Source: Dehalococcoidia bacterium (GTDB taxonomy: Bacteria; Chloroflexota; Dehalococcoidia; GIF9; AB-539-J10). From it: a DNA stretch of 7,978 bases. Below, in pieces: positions 1 through 6,218 of this stretch. The stretch lies in contig JAGMBH010000124.1 of NCBI GenBank assembly GCA_023129815.1, positions 1 through 7,978 on the forward strand, read 5' to 3'. A program made the position numbers and the translations under genes. Positions within the stretch are counted from its first letter, which is position 1; every line of letters starts with the position of its first letter. The notes beneath the pieces were generated by a model, which did no database searches, was not told where the DNA came from, and worked only from the letters and a program-made list of their open reading frames with translations.

Positions 1-1374
1 TCTATGGGGCTTACCGGCGACATCAACGACATAACGAATTCTCACAACCTGGCTATGGTGGCGCTTACCGCCAGAATGCAACATGAGCGCAACTATGATG
101 ATGCGACACTGGCTAAGCGCAGCAAGATGCGCCGCTTAGACATTGACCCCACCAGAGTGGCGATGGGCTGGGTAATGGATTTTTGCGCCCAGAGCCTCCG
201 TAATATTACCATAGGCCTTGGCGGACGTATGGATGGCTACGCTATGCAGTCCTTCTTTGCCATCACGGTGAGTTCTGAGCTTATGGCTATGCTATCAATT
301 GTCACGGATCTGGCAGACCTACGCCAAAGAATGGATAACATTACTGTGGCCTTTGATAAGAAGGGCAACCCAGTTACCACTGGCGACCTGGAAGTGGGCG
401 GCGCCATGACTGCGTGGATGCGCAACACCATTAACCCCACCCTAGCTTGCACGGTGGAGTATCAGCCCTGCATGGTGCATGCTGGCCCCTTTGCCAACAT
501 CGCCGTGGGTCAGTCCTCCATCATTGCCGACCGCGTTGGGCTGAAGTTGTTTGACTATCATGTCACTGAGAGTGGCTTCGGCGCCGACATCGGCTTTGAG
601 AAGTTTTTGAACGTCAAGTGCCGCTTGAGTGGGCTCCAGCCACACGTGTCGGTGCTCACCACCACCATCAGGGCGCTGAAGATGCACGGCGGTGGACCAA
701 AGGTGGTAGCCGGCCTACCTTTACCCGAATCCTATTCCAAAGAGGATCTGGGACTCTTGGAGAAGGGCATTCCTAATATGCTGCACCATATCAATACCAT
801 CAGGATGTCAGGCATCAATCCGGTGGTGTGCATTAACGCCTTCCCTACGGACACCAAGGAAGAAATCGCCATGGTGCGAAAGGCGGCTGAGGCAGCAGGG
901 GCACGCTGTGCCGTGTCCACTCACTGGGCCAATGGCGGCGACGGTGCCCTGGAGCTGGCCGATGCGGTTATAGAAGCCTGCCAACAGGAGCAGAAACTCA
1001 AATTCCTCTACCCCATGGAAATGAAGTTGCGGGAGCGGGTAGACAAGATTGCCAAAACAGTCTATGGAGCTGATGGCGTGTCGTGGACCCCTGATGCCGA
1101 AGCCAAGGCTAAGATGCTTGAGTCCGAACCCAAATATGATGAATATGCCACCATGATGGTGAAGACCCACCTGAGCCTGACACATGACCCAGCCATTAAG
1201 GGTGTCCCCAAGGGGTGGACTCTGCCAATCCGCGACGTGTTGATTTATTCCGGAGCGAAATTCCTCTGTCCCTGCGCCGGGACTATCAGCTTGATGCCAG
1301 GGACCAGCTCTAACCCTGCCTTTAGGAAGGTAGATATCGATACAAAGACCGGTAAAGTACAGGGGCTCTTCTAA
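1..1374 (+). CDS. fhs: formate-tetrahydrofolate ligase (formyl-H4folate synthetase), 5'-truncated by window edge
   Basis: This cytoplasmic enzyme makes 10-formyl-H4folate from formate, H4folate and ATP, the first H4folate step of the methyl branch. The frame is open from base 1, and 457 residues are visible up to TAA at 1372. The visible part begins at the TGDIxxITxxHN segment, about 130 residues into the family's usual ~555-560, so the P-loop (PTPAGEGKT type) and true start lie upstream. Recognisable family blocks are LRNITIGLGG, GKPVTxGDLE-like (GNPVTTGDLE), GPFANIAVGQSSIIAD, ESGFGADIGFEKF, RALKMHGG, NAFPTDT, KTVYGADGVSW and SLMPGT near the C-terminus. The C-terminal GxxFLCPCAGTISLMPG is more Cys-rich than the usual form I remember. 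It is somewhat longer than the Moorella type because of extra residues near 79-135 and 705-750. Arginine is mostly CGN here (15 of 21 by hand count), unlike the downstream genes. It is followed by a 56-nt gap rather than an overlap. The function is secure; transcription together with the next gene is not. Confidence 0.95.
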   Translation, partial: SMGLTGDINDITNSHNLAMVALTARMQHERNYDDATLAKRSKMRRLDIDPTRVAMGWVMDFCAQSLRNITIGLGGRMDGYAMQSFFAITVSSELMAMLSIVTDLADLRQRMDNITVAFDKKGNPVTTGDLEVGGAMTAWMRNTINPTLACTVEYQPCMVHAGPFANIAVGQSSIIADRVGLKLFDYHVTESGFGADIGFEKFLNVKCRLSGLQPHVSVLTTTIRALKMHGGGPKVVAGLPLPESYSKEDLGLLEKGIPNMLHHINTIRMSGINPVVCINAFPTDTKEEIAMVRKAAEAAGARCAVSTHWANGGDGALELADAVIEACQQEQKLKFLYPMEMKLRERVDKIAKTVYGADGVSWTPDAEAKAKMLESEPKYDEYATMMVKTHLSLTHDPAIKGVPKGWTLPIRDVLIYSGAKFLCPCAGTISLMPGTSSNPAFRKVDIDTKTGKVQGLF

Positions 1375-1391
1375 GGGAAGACAAGCTTAGC

Positions 1392-1420
1392 TTGAGAGGA
1401 TAAAACTTCGGTGCTATAGT
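1392..1420 (+). promoter_or_regulatory. candidate sigma70-type promoter with extended -10, driving the acsE-cdh operon
   Basis: TTGAGA (1392-1397; 5 of 6 to TTGACA) and TATAGT (1415-1420; 5 of 6 to TATAAT) are separated by exactly 17 nt, and a TG one base before the -10 (1412-1413) makes it an extended -10. It sits in the only sizeable intergenic gap of the window, just before the six-gene block. Transcription would be expected to begin near 1426-1428, leaving at most about five untranslated bases before ATG 1431. An imperfect palindrome AAGCT-T-AGCTT (1383-1393) overlaps the -35 edge and could be an operator, but it is short. This is pattern matching only; no terminator for fhs is visible in the gap. 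Confidence 0.5.
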
Positions 1421-1430
1421 TGTCAATTTG

Positions 1431-2108
1431 ATGGTAAAAACGAAGAGTATTTCTTTAACCATCGATGGTAAAGAAATAACTGCCACCGAAGATGAGAAGA
1501 TATTATGGGCGGCATTGGATAATGGCCTTTATATACCAAATCTCTGTGCCATACGGGAAAGGAGTGAGCCTATGGCCGCTTGTCGCCTTTGCTTTGTGGA
1601 AGTAGAAGGCACAGCTATGCCAGTTACCGCCTGCACTGCACCGGTAAAGGAGAATATGGTAATTAATACCAAGGGGGCAAAGGCCCTAAGGTTGGCTCGC
1701 ACCGCCTTTGAGTTGCTTTTATCCAACCATTCCGTAGATTGTGCTAATTGCCCCAAAAACGGCTCTTGCGAGCTTCAGAAGATCGCCAAGCACCTTGGTA
1801 TAAAACTTAAGACAAAGAGGTTCAGAAAGGTTCTGCCGGCTCTACCAATAGATTCCAGCAGCCCCGTATTTATCTATGACCCCAATAAGTGTGTCCTCTG
1901 CGGCAGATGTGTCTGGGTATGCCAGGAAAAGCTGGGCATAGGAGCTATTGGCTTTGCTTACCGTGGCTTCCGAAGAATGGTCACCACCTTCGCCGGTGAG
2001 CTCATTGGTAAATCCAGTTGTCAGGGCTGCGGCGAATGTGTTACCATCTGCCCTACTGGTGCTTTAGTATTCAAGAACGCTAAAGGAGGTAAGACATGGT
2101 TATCATAG
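1431..2108 (+). CDS. HoxU/NuoG-N-like iron-sulfur electron-transfer protein with one [2Fe-2S] and three [4Fe-4S] sites
   Basis: A soluble 225-residue protein with no signal peptide or membrane segment. An N-terminal plant-type [2Fe-2S] ferredoxin domain has C39, C51, C54 and C68. Next comes the His-Cys3 [4Fe-4S] motif of NuoG/HoxU/[FeFe]-hydrogenase N-termini (H100, C104, C107, C113). A C-terminal dicluster ferredoxin follows, with C154-C157-C160-C164 and C197-C200-C203-C207. All ligands are intact. The size and domain order match HoxU, the diaphorase subunit that relays electrons between NAD(P)H and a hydrogenase or dehydrogenase. No hydrogenase, flavoprotein or formate dehydrogenase gene adjoins it. 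Its 3' end overlaps acsE by 13 nt, so a role in electron supply to the Wood-Ljungdahl enzymes is inferred. ATG 1431 is preferred over TTG 1428. Neither has a Shine-Dalgarno sequence at normal distance (GAGAGGA at 1394-1400 is too far), which fits a leaderless message. It is not AcsV/RACo, which lacks the ferredoxin clusters and has an ATPase-like domain. The family is clear; the partner is unknown. Confidence 0.85.
   Translation: MVKTKSISLTIDGKEITATEDEKILWAALDNGLYIPNLCAIRERSEPMAACRLCFVEVEGTAMPVTACTAPVKENMVINTKGAKALRLARTAFELLLSNHSVDCANCPKNGSCELQKIAKHLGIKLKTKRFRKVLPALPIDSSSPVFIYDPNKCVLCGRCVWVCQEKLGIGAIGFAYRGFRRMVTTFAGELIGKSSCQGCGECVTICPTGALVFKNAKGGKTWLS
2082..2090 (+). promoter_or_regulatory. 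ribosome binding site of acsE, inside the upstream gene
   Basis: AAAGGAGGT lies 5 nt before ATG 2096 and is nearly a full match to the 16S anti-Shine-Dalgarno. It sits in the last codons of the iron-sulfur gene, so it fixes the acsE start and implies translational coupling across the 13-nt overlap. Confidence 0.85.
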
Positions 2109-2983
2109 GTGAGAGCATACATGTTATAGCCAAAGCAGTCTCCACAGCAATAAAAGAGAGGGATGCCAAGGCAATTCAGGATTTAGCTAAAGCTCAAGCT
2201 GATAGTGGGGCTGATTATATAGACTTAAACGTTGGTTTCTTAAGAAAAGACCCCGAGGAAACCATGCAATGGGTGGTAAATACGGTTCAAGAGGTTACAG
2301 ATTTGCCTCTCTCCCTGGATACCATGAACCCTGTGGCTATGGAGGCCGGCCTCAAGGTTTGCAAGAAAAGGCCTTTGCTTAATTCCGCCTCGGGGAAGAC
2401 AGATTCAAAGGAACAAATGCTTCCCTTAGCCAAGAAATATAACTGTGATGTAGTCATTTCAGTTTTTACTGATAAAGGTATGCCTTCAGAGGCCGAATCG
2501 AAGATAGAGAGCATTATGGACACAGTTGCCTATGCCAATGAGCTTGGAATCCCTAATGAGGATATCTGGGTTGACCCCATAGTCCTCCCCGTGAGCACTG
2601 CCGGTGAAGGGCAGAAGCTTGCTGTCTCAAATATAGAATTTATGAAGATAATCGAGGATGTCTTACCAGGAATTAAATCAACGGTGGGACTTTCCAATGT
2701 ATCTAACGGGATACCGGTAGAATTAAGGCCAATCCTCAACCGCACTTACCTCATGATGCTGGCAAGGTATGGGCTTTACTCCGCCATTATTGACGTCTTG
2801 GATAAGGAGCTCATGGGCATATGTAAAGGTGAGAGGCCAAATATCGTCGACCTTATCTATAGGACCATGGACGGAGAGGAGATAGACCTCTCTTCTTTAT
2901 CGCAAGAAGAAATCAACTATGTGAAGACGACCAAGGTTCTTACCGCGGAGACCCTTTATTCTGATGCTTGGCTTGAAACTTAA
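2096..2983 (+). CDS. acsE: 5-methyl-H4folate:corrinoid/iron-sulfur protein methyltransferase
   Basis: This cytoplasmic enzyme moves the methyl group of 5-methyl-H4folate to Co(I) of the corrinoid iron-sulfur protein, linking the methyl branch to acetyl-CoA synthesis. The 295-residue protein is a pterin-binding TIM barrel of the dihydropteroate-synthase-like family. It has IIGESI at 3-8, YIDLNVG at 41-47, LSLDTMN at 72-78, LLNSASG at 94-100, WVDPIVLP at 158-165 and TVGLSNVSNG at 196-205. D75, N96, D160 and N201 match the pterin-binding and catalytic Asp75, Asn96, Asp160 and Asn199 of the Moorella enzyme. It is about 30 residues longer than the 262-residue Moorella protein because of an insert near residues 243-273 before the last helix. 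It starts inside the preceding gene, and its TAA overlaps the ribosome binding site of acsD. The direct corrinoid partner gene following it supports AcsE over a generic methionine-synthase-like domain. Confidence 0.93.
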   Translation: MVIIGESIHVIAKAVSTAIKERDAKAIQDLAKAQADSGADYIDLNVGFLRKDPEETMQWVVNTVQEVTDLPLSLDTMNPVAMEAGLKVCKKRPLLNSASGKTDSKEQMLPLAKKYNCDVVISVFTDKGMPSEAESKIESIMDTVAYANELGIPNEDIWVDPIVLPVSTAGEGQKLAVSNIEFMKIIEDVLPGIKSTVGLSNVSNGIPVELRPILNRTYLMMLARYGLYSAIIDVLDKELMGICKGERPNIVDLIYRTMDGEEIDLSSLSQEEINYVKTTKVLTAETLYSDAWLET

Positions 2984-2994
2984 GGAGGCAAAGA

Positions 2995-3912
2995 ATGGAG
3001 TATAGAGCACCAATTGAGTCCTATTCGGGAGTAGTTAGGGAAATAACCATCGGGAAAGGAGAAAAAGCTTTAAAGATCGGAGGGGAGAATATTCTCCCCT
3101 TCCATTTTTTTGATGAAGGTTCACTGCCTAATCCGCCGATCTTCGCTTTAGAGGTTTGGGATATGGAGCCAACAGATTGGCCAGAGTGGTTGCTTGAGCC
3201 TTTTAAAGATGTGGTATCCGACCCGATAAAGTGGGCCAAGAGATGTGAGAATTTCGGCGCAAATGCAATCTCCTTTTACCTTACAAGCACTGACCCCGCG
3301 ACCAAGGATAGCTCCGCTGATGAGGCAGCAGCCCTGACAAAAAACGTAGCCGAGGCAATAACCATTCCTCTGATTGTCTATGGCTCTGGGGATGATAAGA
3401 AAGATGCCGAGGTTCTCCCCAAGGTTGCCGAGGTATGCGATGGAATGAACCTCCTCATAGGTCCAGTGCTTAAAGAAAACTATGAAGTGGTGGGAAAGGC
3501 AATTTTGGCTCATGGACATTTAGCTATTGCCCAAACCCCCCTGGATATCAACTTGCTGAAGGAGTTAAATGTAAAACTCTGCCACTTTTTCCCTGCCGAG
3601 AGGATTGTGATCGATCCCTTATCCTCAGCATTAGGCTATGGTATGGAATATAGTTTTACTCTAATAGAAAGAGTGAAGCAGATTGGAATAATCGTTAAGG
3701 ATAGTATGACACAGATGCCTATGATTGCTAATCTTGGAGGTGAATGTTGGAAAACGAAGCAAGCTAAGGAGAGCAAAGAACAAGGTTTGCTCTGGGAAGG
3801 GATAACAGCTCTTTCCCTTCTTTTAGCCGGAGCAAACATCCTTATTTTAAGGCACCCGGAGGCTCTAAGGTTAATAAAAGAAACGATTGGAGGCGAAATA
3901 TGGCAGAAGTAA
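2995..3912 (+). CDS. acsD: corrinoid iron-sulfur protein small subunit (CODH/ACS delta subunit)
   Basis: This is the small TIM-barrel subunit of the corrinoid iron-sulfur protein. With the large subunit (AcsC/CdhE, not in this window) it holds the cobamide that carries the methyl group from AcsE to acetyl-CoA synthase. The 305 residues contain family blocks LPFHFFD (34-40), the LEVWDMEPTDWP stretch (52-63), PLDIN (182-186), IDPLSSALGYGMEYS (206-220) and RHPEA (286-290). There is no iron-sulfur motif, as expected for this subunit. The length fits bacterial AcsD (~310-325) rather than the longer methanogen CdhD (~430), although the neighbouring CODH genes are of archaeal type. AAGGAGG at 2982-2988, overlapping the acsE stop, lies 6 nt before ATG 2995. 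The gene overlaps cdhA by 13 nt. A 20-bp palindrome followed by seven T residues lies within codons 29-39. Confidence 0.93.
   Translation: MEYRAPIESYSGVVREITIGKGEKALKIGGENILPFHFFDEGSLPNPPIFALEVWDMEPTDWPEWLLEPFKDVVSDPIKWAKRCENFGANAISFYLTSTDPATKDSSADEAAALTKNVAEAITIPLIVYGSGDDKKDAEVLPKVAEVCDGMNLLIGPVLKENYEVVGKAILAHGHLAIAQTPLDINLLKELNVKLCHFFPAERIVIDPLSSALGYGMEYSFTLIERVKQIGIIVKDSMTQMPMIANLGGECWKTKQAKESKEQGLLWEGITALSLLLAGANILILRHPEALRLIKETIGGEIWQK
3079..3111 (+). terminator. terminator-like hairpin (perfect 20-bp palindrome plus T7) inside acsD
   Basis: AGGGGAGAAT at 3081-3090 is followed at once by its exact reverse complement at 3091-3100. As RNA this can fold into an 8-bp G/C-rich stem with an AUAU loop, extended by G3080-U3101 and G3079-C3102. 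CCA and seven T residues (3105-3111) follow. That is the layout of an intrinsic terminator, but it lies about 85 nt inside the acsD coding sequence, where the codons spell GGENILPFHFF. It could act as a polarity or attenuation element exposed when translation fails, as a DNA operator, or be a by-product of the conserved LPFHFF peptide. Function is unproven. Confidence 0.4.
3889..3893 (+). promoter_or_regulatory. ribosome binding site of cdhA, inside the end of acsD
   Basis: GGAGG lies 6 nt before ATG 3900, within the last codons of acsD. It fixes the cdhA start and suggests coupled translation of the two genes, which overlap by 13 nt. Confidence 0.8.
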
Positions 3913-6206
3913 AGGCACTAACAAAGAAACAAGAGGAAGTTAGGCAGCTGATAAAAGCGGAGATTCCCTGGGAGCCGGTGGGACCTACTCCGATGCCAGA
4001 AATCCCAGACCTTAGATCATGGGATATGAGGCTCCTCAAGACTTATAAGCCTTGGTATGCTCCCTTCTGCGACCTTTGCTGCCTCTGTACTTACGGTAAA
4101 TGCGACCTTACTCAAGGAAGAAGAGGGGCTTGTGGACTCGATATAGCCACTCAGCAGGCAAGGATAATACTTCTCGCTTGCTTGATGGGATGCTCGGCTC
4201 ACGCCGGGCATGCCGGGCACATCCTTGAATTCTTGATCGAGAAGCATGGTCCCGATAAAAAGATTGATATGGGCACATTTATCGAGCTTGAGGCTCCAAA
4301 TATACGCACTGTCACCGGTCTAAAGCCTGAAACTTTAGGCGACCTCAAGACAGTTATAGAGTATGTCTACAAGGAGATCACCTATCTCCTTGATTCTACC
4401 CACTTTGGGCAGGAGGGAAGCTATCTCGATTATGAATCGAAAGCTCTCCACGCTAGCATGCTGGATCATGTCGGTATGGAGGTGGCCGATATCGCCCAGA
4501 TTGTGGGATTTGATTTCCCCACCTCTGTAGCCAACACTCCTATGATAGATATGGGTTGGGAGGCGGTGGATAAATCTAAGCCGGTGATTCTGCTAGTGGG
4601 ACATAATCCGGCTACTTCATGCACTCTCATCGATTACCTACGAGAGAATAACCTTTATGATAAGGTTGAGGTGGCCGGCATATGCTGCACTGCCCTGGAG
4701 ACGACCAGATATTCTGATAGAGCGAAAATTGTGGGGCCTCTCTCAAGGCAGCTTTTCTTTATTAGATCTGGCATCGCCGATGTCATTATGACCGATGAGC
4801 AATGCATTAGAACTGATATGCCCATAGAGGCAGACAAGGTTAGCTCACGAGTTATCGCCTGTTTGGATAAGGTCATGTATGGACTCGAAGATGCCACTGA
4901 TTGGGACACGGAAGAGATAGTGAAGCAAATGGTGGAGGATAAAAAGCACTTCGCTATCCTTGATCCCGAAAAAGCTGCTGAGGTGGCAGCACAAGTTGCT
5001 TTGAAAATTTCCCCCAGAAGGAAGAAGGAATGGATAAGTGAGGAGGAGGCTAAGGAGCTTGCCGGGAAGTGCACTCAATGTGACATGTGTGAGAGAGTAT
5101 GCCCTAATCTGCTTGGACTTGGCAAGGCAATGAAGGATATTTCCGAGGGGAATTTTGATGAGCCCCAGAAGCTATTTAATAAATGTATTGGCTGTGGCAA
5201 GTGCGACCAAGAGTGCCCGCAACACATTCCTATCCTCAGGGTAATGCAGGTGGTAGCAAGCAAGGAGACCTGGAGAATAAGGGCTGGGCGTGGCGCTATT
5301 ATGGATACCGAGATAAGAAATGTCGGGGCGCCGCTAACTCTGGGCACAATCCCTGGAGTCCTTGCCTTTGTGGGCTGCTCCAACTATCCCGATATAGATG
5401 ATGTTGCCGATATGGTTTATGAATTTGCTAAAAGGAAGTATATCGTAGTCCTCACCGGCTGCGCCGCTATGGTGGCTGGGATGAAGAAGTTTCAGGATGG
5501 AAAAACTGTTTATGAGCTATTTCCGCCTGATTTCGACGCTGGAGGCGTGGTAAATGTTGGCTCTTGCGTATCAAATGCTCATATTACTGGAGCGGCGATA
5601 AAGATAGCCAACATTTTCGCTGCCTTGCCATTACGAGCAAATTATGAAGTAATGGCTGACTACGTCCTTAACCGTGTAGGCGCTTGCGGAGTAGCCTGGG
5701 GGGCAATGTCCCAGAAGGCAGCTTCCATCGGCACGGGGTGTAATAGGCTGGGCGTTCCCGTAGTTTTGGGTCCTCATTCCTCCAAATATAGAAGGCTCTA
5801 TCTTTCGAGGAAGGAGGAAGACGATTGGCGGGTTATGGATGCCAGGAAGAGGGAAATTGTGGATACCGGGGAACCCTCACCTGAGCACATAGCTTATGTG
5901 GCAGAAACGAAGGAGAAAGCCATGGTGATGATCCCCAAGCTATGCATAAGGAAAAATGATACCCCTCAAGGAAGGTCAATAAAGCTAAATCATTATATCT
6001 CCTTATATAGGAAATACATGGGAGGTGGGCTTCCTGAAGACCTCCATCTCTTTGTTAGGAGAGATGCCGATATTCCCCTTGTCTATAAGAAAGAAGTAAG
6101 GATACATCTAAAGGAAATTGGCTGGCAGCCCAAGGAGCCCGTGGGGCTTCCCACCTTCATCGGAACCTATCCCACTAAGGTTCCTCTGGAGGCAGTTATA
6201 CATTAA
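3900..6206 (+). CDS. cdhA: archaeal-type CO dehydrogenase, alpha subunit of the CODH/ACS complex
   Basis: This cytoplasmic nickel-iron-sulfur enzyme interconverts CO2 and CO at the C-cluster and passes CO to acetyl-CoA synthase. It has 768 residues; methanogen CdhA has about 800. The N-terminal cluster-binding Cys group is C57, C60, C61, C63, C68 and C78. HAGHAGH follows at 101-107, resembling the proton-relay histidines of CODHs. C-cluster ligands match by motif: H235 in VGHNP, C263 in GICCTALE, C302 in DEQCI, C493 in VGCSN, C521 in TGCAA and the nickel Cys C556 in GSCVSN. K606 in SQKA matches the conserved catalytic-pocket Lys. Between the CODH halves lies a dicluster ferredoxin domain (C391-C394-C397-C401 and C429-C432-C435-C439). 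This insert, and the following cdhB, mark the archaeal ACDS form rather than bacterial AcsA/CooS (~640-670 residues). All ligands look intact, so it should be active. Arginine codons are mostly AGG/AGA (31 of 38). Confidence 0.96.
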   Translation: MAEVKALTKKQEEVRQLIKAEIPWEPVGPTPMPEIPDLRSWDMRLLKTYKPWYAPFCDLCCLCTYGKCDLTQGRRGACGLDIATQQARIILLACLMGCSAHAGHAGHILEFLIEKHGPDKKIDMGTFIELEAPNIRTVTGLKPETLGDLKTVIEYVYKEITYLLDSTHFGQEGSYLDYESKALHASMLDHVGMEVADIAQIVGFDFPTSVANTPMIDMGWEAVDKSKPVILLVGHNPATSCTLIDYLRENNLYDKVEVAGICCTALETTRYSDRAKIVGPLSRQLFFIRSGIADVIMTDEQCIRTDMPIEADKVSSRVIACLDKVMYGLEDATDWDTEEIVKQMVEDKKHFAILDPEKAAEVAAQVALKISPRRKKEWISEEEAKELAGKCTQCDMCERVCPNLLGLGKAMKDISEGNFDEPQKLFNKCIGCGKCDQECPQHIPILRVMQVVASKETWRIRAGRGAIMDTEIRNVGAPLTLGTIPGVLAFVGCSNYPDIDDVADMVYEFAKRKYIVVLTGCAAMVAGMKKFQDGKTVYELFPPDFDAGGVVNVGSCVSNAHITGAAIKIANIFAALPLRANYEVMADYVLNRVGACGVAWGAMSQKAASIGTGCNRLGVPVVLGPHSSKYRRLYLSRKEEDDWRVMDARKREIVDTGEPSPEHIAYVAETKEKAMVMIPKLCIRKNDTPQGRSIKLNHYISLYRKYMGGGLPEDLHLFVRRDADIPLVYKKEVRIHLKEIGWQPKEPVGLPTFIGTYPTKVPLEAVIH

Positions 6207-6218
6207 AAAGGAGGAAAA

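Noticed and set aside
1383..1393. AAGCT-T-AGCTT imperfect palindrome upstream of the operon
   Set aside because: Eleven bases in A/T-rich intergenic DNA can easily arise by chance. It is mentioned with the promoter only.
1428..1430. TTG as start of the iron-sulfur protein
   Set aside because: ATG follows immediately at 1431 in the same frame. Neither has a Shine-Dalgarno sequence, and ATG is preferred, especially for a leaderless message.
1431..2108. Iron-sulfur protein as AcsV/RACo, the corrinoid protein activator
   Set aside because: It shares a [2Fe-2S] domain with AcsV but has three further [4Fe-4S] motifs and no ATPase-like C-terminal domain, and it is far shorter.
4200..4220. Short direct repeat coding HAGHAGH in cdhA
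   Set aside because: It is explained by the conserved His-rich CODH motif; it is not a repeat element.
4655..5383. Several minus-strand open frames (up to 139 codons) opposite cdhA
   Set aside because: They are antisense shadows of a clear CODH gene, with Ser-rich low-complexity translations and no family resemblance.
5183..5401. 72-codon plus-strand frame within cdhA
   Set aside because: It is out of frame with the ferredoxin and C-cluster coding region, and it has no plausible ribosome binding site or motif.
6021..6045. GGAGGT and ACCTCC arms that could form a hairpin near the end of cdhA
   Set aside because: The stem is only six base pairs with a 13-nt loop, has no T tract, and lies in coding sequence.
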